A stretch of 36,609 nucleotides of DNA. Source: Beijerinckiaceae bacterium. GTDB lineage: Bacteria > Bacteroidota > Bacteroidia > Chitinophagales > Chitinophagaceae. The notes below the pieces were generated by a model. That model saw only the letters and a program-made list of their open reading frames with translations. It ran no database searches and was not told the DNA's origin. The stretch is taken from contig CAJCIQ010000181.1 of assembly GCA_903970475.1 (NCBI GenBank), forward strand, positions 1 to 36,609. The letters run 5' to 3'. Positions within the stretch are counted from its first letter, which is position 1. The number at the start of each line of letters is the position of its first letter. Shown here piece after piece: positions 8,474 through 16,798 of this stretch. Position numbers and translations under genes: made by a program.

Positions 8474-9343
8474 ATGAGGCTTTCACAGTTGCCTGTCCTT
8501 AACCGCTTATCCAAGAATCTGAATTATCAGGAAAGCATAACCCTTGGTAACCATACCTTCAAACTCCCCTCCATTCAAGGCCTGCAACTCCCCGCAAATG
8601 AGTTAAGCGAAACCTGGCTTAAGGTCCTGCTAAAAGGCCTCCAGCTTTCCCCAGGAAACTCATTTATGGATGTCGGCGTTAACCTGGGTCAATCCATGCT
8701 GACTTTCCGCAGCCTTTTCGACAATCCCTATTGGGGATTTGAACCCAATCCCCAGTGTTTATTCTATCTGGATAAACTCATAGAAGCAAACCAGCTACCT
8801 GCCGTTAAAGTCCTTCCAGTAGGGTTGGGCCAAGCCAACGAATTAAAAAGGTTCTTCCTCCGAAAGGGTGGAGACAGCATGGCCACTATGGTTGAGGATC
8901 TAAGAGAAACGGCTTTCTATGAAATGAAGGGCAAGGACGTTTTCATTCCCGTTTTTTGTTTTGATACATTACAACTCGAAGGTCGGTCAAGGTTTGGTAT
9001 GGTAAAAATAGACGTGGAGGGAGCCGAACTGGAAGTAATTAAAGGAATGCGTGCTATGATCGCCTCCGACAGGCCCAGCATTATCTGCGAAGTACTGGAT
9101 GCAGACAGGGAATCCGTGTTGCCCAAAGTGCAGGCCAGGGCTGATGAGCTCATGAACATCCTGCAATCATTGAACTATGACACCTTCCAGATTGTACGGA
9201 CGGTCTCAGATCCTAACCCCAGGTATAAAAAAGTAAACCATATCAAACTCAGCAAATACGGTCCCGAAAGCTTCCTACTCAATGATTACCTGTTCATCCC
9301 TTCAGAAATCCATTCCGATTACGTTTCTGGTGCACTGGTATAG
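8474..9343 (+). CDS. FkbM-family SAM-dependent methyltransferase
   Basis: The 289-aa protein shows the FkbM fold: the SAM-binding motif DVGVNLGQS at 66-74, the acidic ribose-binding GFEPNP near 88-93, and the family signature VKIDVEGAELEVIKG at 177-191. FkbM-type enzymes usually O-methylate sugars or polyketides, so this one probably caps or decorates a sugar of the polymer. It is the only gene of the locus on the plus strand and is inserted into an otherwise one-way array. Its 3' end overlaps the end of the convergent Wzy-candidate gene by 25 bp. The start ATG at 8474 is preceded by an AT-rich 100-bp gap with several imperfect -7-like boxes, none convincing. The substrate cannot be told from the sequence. 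Confidence 0.88.
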   Translation: MRLSQLPVLNRLSKNLNYQESITLGNHTFKLPSIQGLQLPANELSETWLKVLLKGLQLSPGNSFMDVGVNLGQSMLTFRSLFDNPYWGFEPNPQCLFYLDKLIEANQLPAVKVLPVGLGQANELKRFFLRKGGDSMATMVEDLRETAFYEMKGKDVFIPVFCFDTLQLEGRSRFGMVKIDVEGAELEVIKGMRAMIASDRPSIICEVLDADRESVLPKVQARADELMNILQSLNYDTFQIVRTVSDPNPRYKKVNHIKLSKYGPESFLLNDYLFIPSEIHSDYVSGALV

Positions 9344-10509
9344 GCAGCAGATTGGCTCAGTTGTTCTGCTTTCCGCCGGCTGATGGACCAGGTGCAATAC
9401 ATGAGCAGATAGATCATGGTCATGTTTTTCATGCGCATGATAATCCCCAGATTTCCCAGGCTGCTGGAAAATACCAGCATTGAAAACAGGAAGGTGAGTA
9501 ACCCAATCTTCATCCAGGAAGGCATAACCTTAATGTCTTTCCATCTGAATTGAGGTATAGCCCAGAAAAAGATGATCATATAGGTCAGGTTCTCAAAGGA
9601 ACTCACCAGGGTTATAACGTTATGCACATCGAAAAATAAGGGCCTGAACAGATAGGTGAATATCCGCACCGGGTAAGAATAGGACTGCACATCCACCGCA
9701 GACCCCGTATAGGATTGCCCCAATAAGAAGGCGGTGCCATTGGCCACGTTGTTAAGGCTGTGCACACTGAGGTCATCAATTTTCAGGTAAGACAAAATCT
9801 GTGCATAGACTAACCGGACACCCACTCCCAGCAGCCCAACAAGCAAGACCCTGTACTGAAATTTCATACGGCTGCCAAAAATCACCACCAGACCCACCGC
9901 AGCGGCCAGCATAAAAGCCACATGGGGGCGGATGAAGTATACCATGGTGAAACAAAGGGCTAGTGGTATAAGCCGCTTCTTATAGAACTGCATGCAGTAT
10001 ATGATACAGGCAATGCAAAAAAAACAAAGCGTATCCTTTCCAACGCCCCCCGTCCAGAAGTTCAGGTTTGGAAGATAAAACAAGAAAGGGACGGTTGGGA
10101 AACCTCCGATCCTGAAGTCAAGGTGAATGGATTTATAGTAGAGCAGAAACAAATAACGCAGACCCGCAAACCCAAGCGTACCGTACAATATATTGCCCGT
10201 AATGAAGGACAGTCCTAAGATTTTGACGGGTATATAATCCAGGAACAAGAGGAATTTGGTACCGAGCCCAAAATATTCAAACATACTGTCTGTAGGCGCT
10301 ACTACCTGCTGAAAGGAAAATTGCCAATAGCCACTGGCATCCCCAGGCAGCAAGGGGAATAAAAAGGAAAAAACAGCATGGTAGACAAATAGTTTATTGA
10401 GGTTAATCCTCAGCCATTCGGCATGAATCGTTTCATAGGAATAAGCCATCTTCCGGTTACTCCAAAGCACCAGGAAAATAACAACAGGTATGACAATAAA
10501 ATCCAACAT
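9319..10509 (-). CDS. Polytopic membrane protein, candidate Wzy polysaccharide polymerase
   Basis: I do not recognise a named family. The 396-aa product is strongly hydrophobic with about ten membrane segments spread over the whole length. A longer soluble loop around residues 255-290 holds several Tyr and Ser residues (FLLGQSYTGSAVDVQSYSY). Conserved-looking polar residues inside the membrane part include GGVGKDTLCFF and YFIRPHVAF. The Gly-Lys-Asp and Arg-Pro pairs are reminiscent of O-antigen polymerase-type proteins. The locus needs a Wzy, since Wzx, Wzc and Wza are all present, and no other protein in the window fits; assignment by elimination therefore supports Wzy. The start shares one base with the stop of the upstream GT4 (TAATG at 10509). 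A lipid-linked sugar transferase with a different fold is the main alternative. Confidence 0.75.
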   Translation of the reverse strand: MLDFIVIPVVIFLVLWSNRKMAYSYETIHAEWLRINLNKLFVYHAVFSFLFPLLPGDASGYWQFSFQQVVAPTDSMFEYFGLGTKFLLFLDYIPVKILGLSFITGNILYGTLGFAGLRYLFLLYYKSIHLDFRIGGFPTVPFLFYLPNLNFWTGGVGKDTLCFFCIACIIYCMQFYKKRLIPLALCFTMVYFIRPHVAFMLAAAVGLVVIFGSRMKFQYRVLLVGLLGVGVRLVYAQILSYLKIDDLSVHSLNNVANGTAFLLGQSYTGSAVDVQSYSYPVRIFTYLFRPLFFDVHNVITLVSSFENLTYMIIFFWAIPQFRWKDIKVMPSWMKIGLLTFLFSMLVFSSSLGNLGIIMRMKNMTMIYLLMYCTWSISRRKAEQLSQSAAYTSAPET

Positions 10510-11702
10510 TATCCAGCTCTTTCCTCCAGAGCGCTTCTATAGGCATCAATACTTTGCTGGAGACTAAACCGCTCCAAACCCAGCCGACGTGCGGCCTCCC
10601 TTACTTCTGGCCGCCTGACCACCTGCACTATCCAGTCAGCAGCTTTTTTAAGCTGATCCGGCGTGTGCCCATCTACCAACAAACAGGCGTTTTCTCCCCC
10701 CAATAAAGTATCCGTATCCCCTATGTCCAATGTGGCTACTACCGGTAATCCCGAGAGCAGGTATTCTCCAATTTTGATGGGAAAAACACCTTTCATACTC
10801 GGAGCCTGCTGCCTGAATGCCAGACCTACATCAGCGGCGGCCAGATATGGTGGGACTTCTCTTGCGGGCAAGCTTTTAACCAGGATATTCGTCACTAGCT
10901 GAACTGGTAACCTACCGACCAATTCCGGATTAGCTGTCAACAAAATGAGTATAGATCCTGGGCGTGCCTGAAGGACTAATTCAAACAACTGTATCATCTG
11001 GTCAAGGCAGTATTGGGGACCAAGAGAGCCTGCATAAATTAAAGCAAGACCGTCCTCTGTCAATCCCCATTCTTTACGCATGTCCTGCCTCTGGGCCCAA
11101 GGCCCGGGATGAAACCGCTCCGGGTCCCGCCCATTGGACACTACCTGGAATATGTTACTGTCCACTTTTTTTGTCAAATAGGGGATGGCCTGAACGGAAC
11201 GGATCAATACCCTATCTGACCGTTCTATCATTTTACTTTCCACCCTTTTGAGCAGCCTGAAGATTAATCCGCCAGGATTCATACCGGCAAAATCTACCCT
11301 TTCTTCCAACGGCAACCCATCTGCATCAAATATCCATCGCTCGGTGGGCCCTTTCCCTAGTGATCCCAAAACCATAGCTGCCGGGAAAATACTCCTCACC
11401 AGCAACAGGTCAATGTAGTGCGTCCGGATATACTTTCTTATAAAGCTTTTTCCCCTCCACAGTGTTTTGAGGGTTCCCACCCCAACGTTGGGGCTTCGGA
11501 CGACTTCTCTTCTTGTATAATGAATACCCGAATTACGGAAGGTGGTGGCCAAGACAGCATTGGCCTGAGGATCCCCCCCCCATGTGAATTGGATGATGTG
11601 AAGATCGTATTGATCCCTGAGGCCTTCCAGGATAGGAAGGAATAATCCTTCCAGGTAGTTTACCTGGGGACCATCCCAACTGATGAAAAGCAGTTTCCTC
11701 AT
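10509..11702 (-). CDS. Glycosyltransferase family 4
   Basis: This 397-aa GT-B enzyme begins MRKLLFISWDGPQVNYLEG. Its C-terminal donor half starts at ALIYAGSLGPQYCLDQMI and includes a KIGEYLLSGLPVVAT segment, where the first acidic residue of the GT4 donor loop is retained. It overlaps the next upstream GT4 gene by 4 bases (11699-11702) and the downstream membrane protein by one base, so it is tightly coupled. It is one of three consecutive GT4 genes (10509-13926), each with distinct sequence, and presumably adds a separate sugar to the growing lipid-linked repeat unit in the cytoplasm. The donor is not readable. Confidence 0.87.
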   Translation of the reverse strand: MRKLLFISWDGPQVNYLEGLFLPILEGLRDQYDLHIIQFTWGGDPQANAVLATTFRNSGIHYTRREVVRSPNVGVGTLKTLWRGKSFIRKYIRTHYIDLLLVRSIFPAAMVLGSLGKGPTERWIFDADGLPLEERVDFAGMNPGGLIFRLLKRVESKMIERSDRVLIRSVQAIPYLTKKVDSNIFQVVSNGRDPERFHPGPWAQRQDMRKEWGLTEDGLALIYAGSLGPQYCLDQMIQLFELVLQARPGSILILLTANPELVGRLPVQLVTNILVKSLPAREVPPYLAAADVGLAFRQQAPSMKGVFPIKIGEYLLSGLPVVATLDIGDTDTLLGGENACLLVDGHTPDQLKKAADWIVQVVRRPEVREAARRLGLERFSLQQSIDAYRSALEERAG

Positions 11703-12832
11703 ATACTAATTCCCTTTTGGGTCGCCAATTCCAGGTACACTTTCCTGATTTTTTCTACATAGGTCTCAGCGGTAAAATGCGCTTTGGCCCTCTTCCAACC
11801 AGCGTCCCCATATAGGGACCGCTTAAGCGGATCCTTATACAGGTCTTCTATCGCTTCTGCGAGTGCTGAAGGATTGTTTTTCTCTACCAGACGTCCTGTT
11901 TGTCCATCCTCCACCACATATTTGATACCCCCTACGGCAGTGGCCACCACCGGAAGCTTGAAAAACATCGCCTCCACTAAAACGAGCCCAAATGCCTCTC
12001 TTTGGGAGGCCAATGCAAAGAGGTTCATCAGGGCAAAATAAGGAGCTGTATCCCCTTGGTATCCGGCAAAGATAACCGAAGACTGAAGACCGAGCTCGCT
12101 TGCTAAAGCTTCCAGGTTAGCCCTGTCCTGCCCGTCTCCTATGATCAATAGTTTTACAGGTATCTGTCTTTCCTTTAAGCGTGCCACCGCTTTTATAAGG
12201 TCACTAAACTTCTTATGGTCGTCGAAAAGCCTACCCACACTACCGATCACAAAATCGTGTGGCCGGATTCCCAGATCCGCTTTTAGTCTTTCTATTTGGA
12301 TGGGTGTTGGCTGCTCGGGCTCCGCTACCCCATTATTGACGACCTGTAATTTAGGCTCCCGTATGTGAACAACCGTCCTTACATAATCTCCAGCGGCCTC
12401 AGACGCTGCAATGACCCTATCAGAAAAGCCTGCATATAAACGCATCAACGCATTTCCTTTCCAACTCCGGTCTACAGGATCAGAAGTTTCTTCAATGATG
12501 ATGCCGGGCACCCTGGTTATCCGGCCCGCAACCACTCCCAAGCTGATCCCTTCGAAAACGGCCCCGTGAATGATATGCGGTTTGTATGCTTTTATGATGC
12601 GGATCACAGATTGGTAACGACTGAGCTGAAAAGGAGATTGTAGTAAACCGACGGGCATTACGTCCATGCCTTCGGCACGCAACCTGTCCGGTAATACGCC
12701 TAATGCCTGGGTACAAACGATCCTTTGTTCAAATTCAATTTTATCCAGCCCCTTTGCCAGGAGATAACGTAATTGTTCCACCCCTCCCGAGCCTATGGTT
12801 TCCAGCGTGTGCAGTATTCGGATCTTACTCAT
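11699..12832 (-). CDS. Glycosyltransferase family 4
   Basis: This is a GT4 enzyme of 377 aa with the glycine-rich acceptor loop ETIGSGGVEQLRYLLA near the N-terminus and the donor-site EX7E motif in SQREAFGLVLVEAMFF. An open frame runs upstream to TTG at 12856. However, the ATG at 12832 overlaps the stop of the preceding gene as ATGA and gives the expected N-terminus MSKIRILHTLETIG, so I chose it. The similar layout to the neighbour at 12829-13926 (both start with a beta strand then GGxE) suggests these two are related at subfamily level. Specific sugar unknown. Confidence 0.88.
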   Translation of the reverse strand: MSKIRILHTLETIGSGGVEQLRYLLAKGLDKIEFEQRIVCTQALGVLPDRLRAEGMDVMPVGLLQSPFQLSRYQSVIRIIKAYKPHIIHGAVFEGISLGVVAGRITRVPGIIIEETSDPVDRSWKGNALMRLYAGFSDRVIAASEAAGDYVRTVVHIREPKLQVVNNGVAEPEQPTPIQIERLKADLGIRPHDFVIGSVGRLFDDHKKFSDLIKAVARLKERQIPVKLLIIGDGQDRANLEALASELGLQSSVIFAGYQGDTAPYFALMNLFALASQREAFGLVLVEAMFFKLPVVATAVGGIKYVVEDGQTGRLVEKNNPSALAEAIEDLYKDPLKRSLYGDAGWKRAKAHFTAETYVEKIRKVYLELATQKGISI

Positions 12833-13926
12833 ACCTGCTTTCTTTGTGGTTGACAATCCTGGTATAATTTCCCGGTAAGCTCCAGGTAGCGATTGGGATG
12901 GAATTGCTCCAGTACGGAATGGGTCCCTTTGCGGGCGATCACATTTATATCCTGATCATCTGTATGAATGATTTGATGTATTAACTGTATCAACCCCTCC
13001 TGATCGTTGGGGTCTATAAGCCATCCGTTGTCTCCATGATCAATGAACTCCGGGGCCCCTCCGACCTTAGTAACCACACAAGGCAATCCCGCCAGCATCG
13101 CCTCTACCACCGATACAGGAAGTCCCTCAGATAAGGAAGGGAGAACGAACAGGGAGGCCTTTTCCATGAACGCGGCTGGTACCTGCTGAAATCCCCAGAA
13201 GGTGACGCTTTGACCAAGACCAAGGCTGGCTGCTAGTCCCTCTAGTGCACCCCTTGAAGGACCATCACCTACTATCCAGTAAGCCAGCTTTCGGCCAGTC
13301 ATGGTCTGTAATTGAGCAAAAGCCCGGAGCATGGTCTCCAGGTTTTTTACAGGATCCAAACGGCATACCGATAAGATGACATAAGGCTCCTTATCAGCCT
13401 TCCTTTGCCTGCCATAAAAAGCATCTATATCCACCGGATTATAGATGAGGGAAACCTTTTGAGGCCGCGCTTCTCCGGCATCAACCAGGAAGCGCTGTAC
13501 CTGACCGGCAACCGCAATAACTTTTGACGCCAATTTGTACACCTGCTTAAATACCCATTTAGCACTTGGGCTATGCGCAGGCATTCCTATCTCCTCGGCC
13601 ACCCGGACGGGCACCTGGCACAACCAGGCGGCAATGATGCCGTGAAAGTTGGCTTCCGCTCCGGTCGTATGCACCACGTCCGGATTTTCTCTTCGGATAA
13701 ACCCTATTAATTGGCCAATGAGTGCTATGCTGGGTATGGATGTTGGCTTGTCCCAGACCACAACCCGGTATCCCAGCTCAACAATTGATCGCTGAGTGGC
13801 TCCCCCTTTCCCCAATGCAAGGAAGACAATATCGGCCTTATTACCCGTATGATAACGGGCAACGATTTCAAATACCTTTTCAATGCCCCCAAAATCCAGA
13901 GATCCTATAATCTTCAGCACCTTCAT
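12829..13926 (-). CDS. Glycosyltransferase family 4
   Basis: The 365-aa product has the GT4 N-terminal loop GSLDFGGIEKVFEIVA, the mid-protein segment VVHTTGAEANFHGIIAAWL, and the donor-site pair in SLSEGLPVSVVEAMLAGLPCVV, where both glutamates of the EX7E motif are kept. These are retaining GT-B enzymes acting at the cytoplasmic membrane. It overlaps the upstream GT2 gene (13923-13926) and the downstream GT4 (12829-12832) by 4 bases each, so expression is coupled in series. Substrates cannot be inferred. Confidence 0.9.
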   Translation of the reverse strand: MKVLKIIGSLDFGGIEKVFEIVARYHTGNKADIVFLALGKGGATQRSIVELGYRVVVWDKPTSIPSIALIGQLIGFIRRENPDVVHTTGAEANFHGIIAAWLCQVPVRVAEEIGMPAHSPSAKWVFKQVYKLASKVIAVAGQVQRFLVDAGEARPQKVSLIYNPVDIDAFYGRQRKADKEPYVILSVCRLDPVKNLETMLRAFAQLQTMTGRKLAYWIVGDGPSRGALEGLAASLGLGQSVTFWGFQQVPAAFMEKASLFVLPSLSEGLPVSVVEAMLAGLPCVVTKVGGAPEFIDHGDNGWLIDPNDQEGLIQLIHQIIHTDDQDINVIARKGTHSVLEQFHPNRYLELTGKLYQDCQPQRKQV

Positions 13927-14915
13927 TTTTCCAGCTTTTTAAGGATGTATTTCTTTAGGGTCAGACGGAATAAGAACGGGTTCAGCTTAAACATTACCAG
14001 AGATAGGACAGGACGGGGCATGAGCTTGTATCCGTTCCATAATTTCTTCCAGGCTATCTGTTTACGAACCTTGGAAAGAAAACTGCGCACCTCTCCATAA
14101 TTCCTGGAATGAATGACGGCGTTGAAAACCAGCGTCTGGAAATTCAGGTATTCATAACGGAAAAATGGATCAGCCCAGGTATTTTCCTGGAGCCTGGGCC
14201 CCAGTAAATGTTCCAATTCCTTCATTCCCTCTATCGTCCTATATATCTCCGGTCGGAAACCTTTAGTAATGGATCCCATTCTCTGGACATAGTTATAGAG
14301 TATATCAGGTATAAAGAGCACCTTCTTTACCCTTAAAAAAATCTGGGGCAGCATCAACCTGTCCTCATAAATTCTTCCAACAGGAAAACGCAAGTCCCCT
14401 ATGGCTGCCCTGGAGAACAACTGCATACATAGGTAAGCCCTGCACCTGCCTTCGAATAAGGCGATCAGGGCTTCATCCCCTGTATGAAGTCCCTGTATAG
14501 CCGGGATATCTAATACCGGCGGTTTGGCGTCCCGCTCAAATACACTTCTGGACCCACACATGACAACATCTGCCCCAGTGGTGACCGCAGCAGAATGCAG
14601 AATAGACAATAGTTCCGGTTCTATATAATCATCACTGTCCGGGAAATAAATATAATTCCCCGAGGCGGCATCCAGTCCCGAGTTTCTGGCAGCGGATACC
14701 CCCCTGTTTTGGGGATGAACGATTACCTTATAGGGTACAGGGTCGGCGCTATTTTCCAGCAGATTGGTGGCAAGGAGCAAAGAGTTATCCGAAGAACCAT
14801 CATCTACCAGGATAACCTCATAATGTTTGTAGGTCTGACAAAGCACGGCCTCCATACAGCGGCCTATGTATTGCTCGACATTATAAATGGGTATGATCAG
14901 GCTGATTTCCGTCAT
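13923..14915 (-). CDS. Glycosyltransferase family 2
   Basis: The 330-aa protein begins with the GT-A core ISLIIPIYNVEQYIGRCMEAVL, followed by ILVDDGSSDNS (35-45), the RNSGLDAASG turn, and the metal-binding DSDD at 93-96. This is the classical inverting GT2 arrangement. The C-terminal 120 residues are basic and may contact the membrane. It is coupled by ATGA overlaps on both sides (13923-13926 and 14912-14915). It differs clearly from the next two GT2 proteins, which are a related pair. Likely one sugar-adding step of repeat-unit assembly. Confidence 0.9.
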   Translation of the reverse strand: MTEISLIIPIYNVEQYIGRCMEAVLCQTYKHYEVILVDDGSSDNSLLLATNLLENSADPVPYKVIVHPQNRGVSAARNSGLDAASGNYIYFPDSDDYIEPELLSILHSAAVTTGADVVMCGSRSVFERDAKPPVLDIPAIQGLHTGDEALIALFEGRCRAYLCMQLFSRAAIGDLRFPVGRIYEDRLMLPQIFLRVKKVLFIPDILYNYVQRMGSITKGFRPEIYRTIEGMKELEHLLGPRLQENTWADPFFRYEYLNFQTLVFNAVIHSRNYGEVRSFLSKVRKQIAWKKLWNGYKLMPRPVLSLVMFKLNPFLFRLTLKKYILKKLEK

Positions 14916-15841
14916 ATATTGGCTGTATCAGGCTTCGGGGTTAATGATCTGGGAAGCCGGTATGGCTTGCAATGGGCCCAGATCCAAAGGAGGGGATAGC
15001 ACGTTAAGTAAAGAACCCTTCTTCGGACGATATGTGCTATACCTACTTCCAATTGAAGAACCAGGTATAGGAAAATAGACTTTTCCCTTGCCGTAGGCAA
15101 CCTGATTTCCTGATCGAAACGAGCGTTGGCCCGAAGGTAATCCTGCAAAAATTGATGGGATTTGGACTGAATAGCGCCCTGGTGTGTTCTATAAGCAACG
15201 GTGATCTTATCCAGGCCGTGGGCACGTACCCCCAAGGACAAAAGCTTAGTCCAAAGAGGCAGATCCTCCATCATGGGATAGGATTCATCGAATCCACCCG
15301 CCAATATCAATGCCCGCCGGCTGATAAATCCAGACGGAGCGGAAAGGTAATTCCTGCTCAAAATAAGTTCCAGTTGCTTTTCTACGGTTTGACTGAAAAA
15401 CGAAGCTGGGTAAAAGTAAGGCCCTAGATAGGCGCCTTCGGCATCTATCCTGTTCATCCTGGAAAAAACAAAATCAACCCCTGGTACAGAACTGACATAA
15501 GAAACATTATCGGCAATACAATTGGGTAGCAGCAAATCGTCAGCAGCTATGATCTTTATCCATGCCCCCTCCGATACCCTCCACCCCCTGTTACAATTTC
15601 CGGAAATACCTGTATTTTTTTCGGCAGCCAGGATTTCCACACGCTGAAAATGGGCACCATACCGTCCCACCCAGGCTTCTGCCAGGCGGAGGGTATGATC
15701 GCCAGAGCCGTCATCGGTAATAATCAGTTCTATATTTCCATACGTTTGTTCCCGGATGCTGTCCAGGGTTGCCTCTATAAAGGCGGAAGAGTTGTAAGCA
15801 ATGACTATTACAGAGACCAGTGGTTTATCAGAATACTGCAT
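14912..15841 (-). CDS. Glycosyltransferase family 2 (paralogue of the next gene)
   Basis: This 309-aa GT-A enzyme starts with LVSVIVIAYNSSAFIEATLDSI and TDDGSGDHT (42-50), then has the NTGISGNCNRG turn and the metal-site variant AADD at 99-102. The protein at 15852-16796 shares the same sequence of motifs (VSVIVI-Y-S, DDGSGDHT, CNRG, KIIA-DDLL, and a PSGF/PTWF-type C-terminal segment), so the two probably arose by tandem duplication. It overlaps the downstream GT2 by 4 bases and is 10 bp from the upstream copy. Family is firm; donor unknown. Confidence 0.9.
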   Translation of the reverse strand: MQYSDKPLVSVIVIAYNSSAFIEATLDSIREQTYGNIELIITDDGSGDHTLRLAEAWVGRYGAHFQRVEILAAEKNTGISGNCNRGWRVSEGAWIKIIAADDLLLPNCIADNVSYVSSVPGVDFVFSRMNRIDAEGAYLGPYFYPASFFSQTVEKQLELILSRNYLSAPSGFISRRALILAGGFDESYPMMEDLPLWTKLLSLGVRAHGLDKITVAYRTHQGAIQSKSHQFLQDYLRANARFDQEIRLPTAREKSIFLYLVLQLEVGIAHIVRRRVLYLTCYPLLWIWAHCKPYRLPRSLTPKPDTANI

Positions 15842-15851
15842 GACAATGTCT

Positions 15852-16796
15852 TTAGTTTGGTTTAACCGCCTTCGTGCGCATTAATCCAGCCTTGCGTATA
15901 AAGTGAGCCCCAAAACCAGGTTCCAGTAATACCCTGGAAGGCCTGTATCGTTGAAACCGGTCAATTCGTTCGGGTCTGAAACGTTTCGGCTTAAGCAACC
16001 CTTTGAGGACCATAAACTCCAATCTTATCAAAACTTCCGGAATAGACGTCCACCTCAAGTAAGGCAATCTGTAGGTGCGGAAACACTTCAGCAAACATAA
16101 CCGAAAGGGAAGTTTCTGCCCACCCATGGTAGATCCGGTACTAATCCTGTAATGGACCGTCACCGCTGGGAGTAGGGTCAGGGTATATCCAGCCGCCAAC
16201 AGTTTTATCAGGAATGGTTGATCCTCCAGCAATGAAATGGATTCGTCAAAACCGTCCACCTGATCATAAGCCGTTCTTGCATAAAACCAGGTTGGCGTAT
16301 TTAGGAAAATGGGGTTACGGACATAATTACGCAATTGATGGGAGGGTGAACTCCTGAAAAAGGCAGCCAGGTCCCGTTCATGGGTTGGGTCCATTGGGAC
16401 CAGTTTTCCATCCTTGAGTCCATCCATAGCGGAACAAAGGAGATCCTGCCCATCGGCATGGCTGACAAAATAGGCAATACAATCCCTGGTAAGTAGGTCA
16501 TCGCCCGCAATGATCTTAATAAATTTCCCCCGGGAATGCTTCACCCCTCTGTTGCAGTTGGCAGGGATTCCCTGATTTTGAGGGGCTATGGTGCATGTCA
16601 CGCCTTCAAATCGTTGTCCGTGCGTGATGACCCACTCCTTTACCAGGTCCATGGTATGATCTCCAGACCCATCATCGGCTACGACCAGCTCAATGCATGC
16701 ATAAGTTTGGGCATAGATACTATCCAGCGTTTCCAATACCGTTGCGGCCGATTGGTAGGTAATGACAATAACCGATACAAGCGGAGTTTCCTTCAT
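15852..16796 (-). CDS. Glycosyltransferase family 2 (paralogue of the previous gene)
   Basis: This 314-aa GT2 protein starts LVSVIVITYQSAATVLETLDSI, has ADDGSGDHT at 40-48, CNRG near 81-84 and the metal-site variant AGDD at 97-100. It closely parallels the neighbouring GT2 at 14912-15841, while the C-terminal third has diverged, as expected if the copies now use different acceptors or linkages. It lies 2 bp downstream of the FdtB-like aminotransferase, which may mean it uses the 3-amino sugar made by that cassette; that link is only positional. Confidence 0.9.
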   Translation of the reverse strand: MKETPLVSVIVITYQSAATVLETLDSIYAQTYACIELVVADDGSGDHTMDLVKEWVITHGQRFEGVTCTIAPQNQGIPANCNRGVKHSRGKFIKIIAGDDLLTRDCIAYFVSHADGQDLLCSAMDGLKDGKLVPMDPTHERDLAAFFRSSPSHQLRNYVRNPIFLNTPTWFYARTAYDQVDGFDESISLLEDQPFLIKLLAAGYTLTLLPAVTVHYRISTGSTMGGQKLPFRLCLLKCFRTYRLPYLRWTSIPEVLIRLEFMVLKGLLKPKRFRPERIDRFQRYRPSRVLLEPGFGAHFIRKAGLMRTKAVKPN

Positions 16797-16798
16797 GG

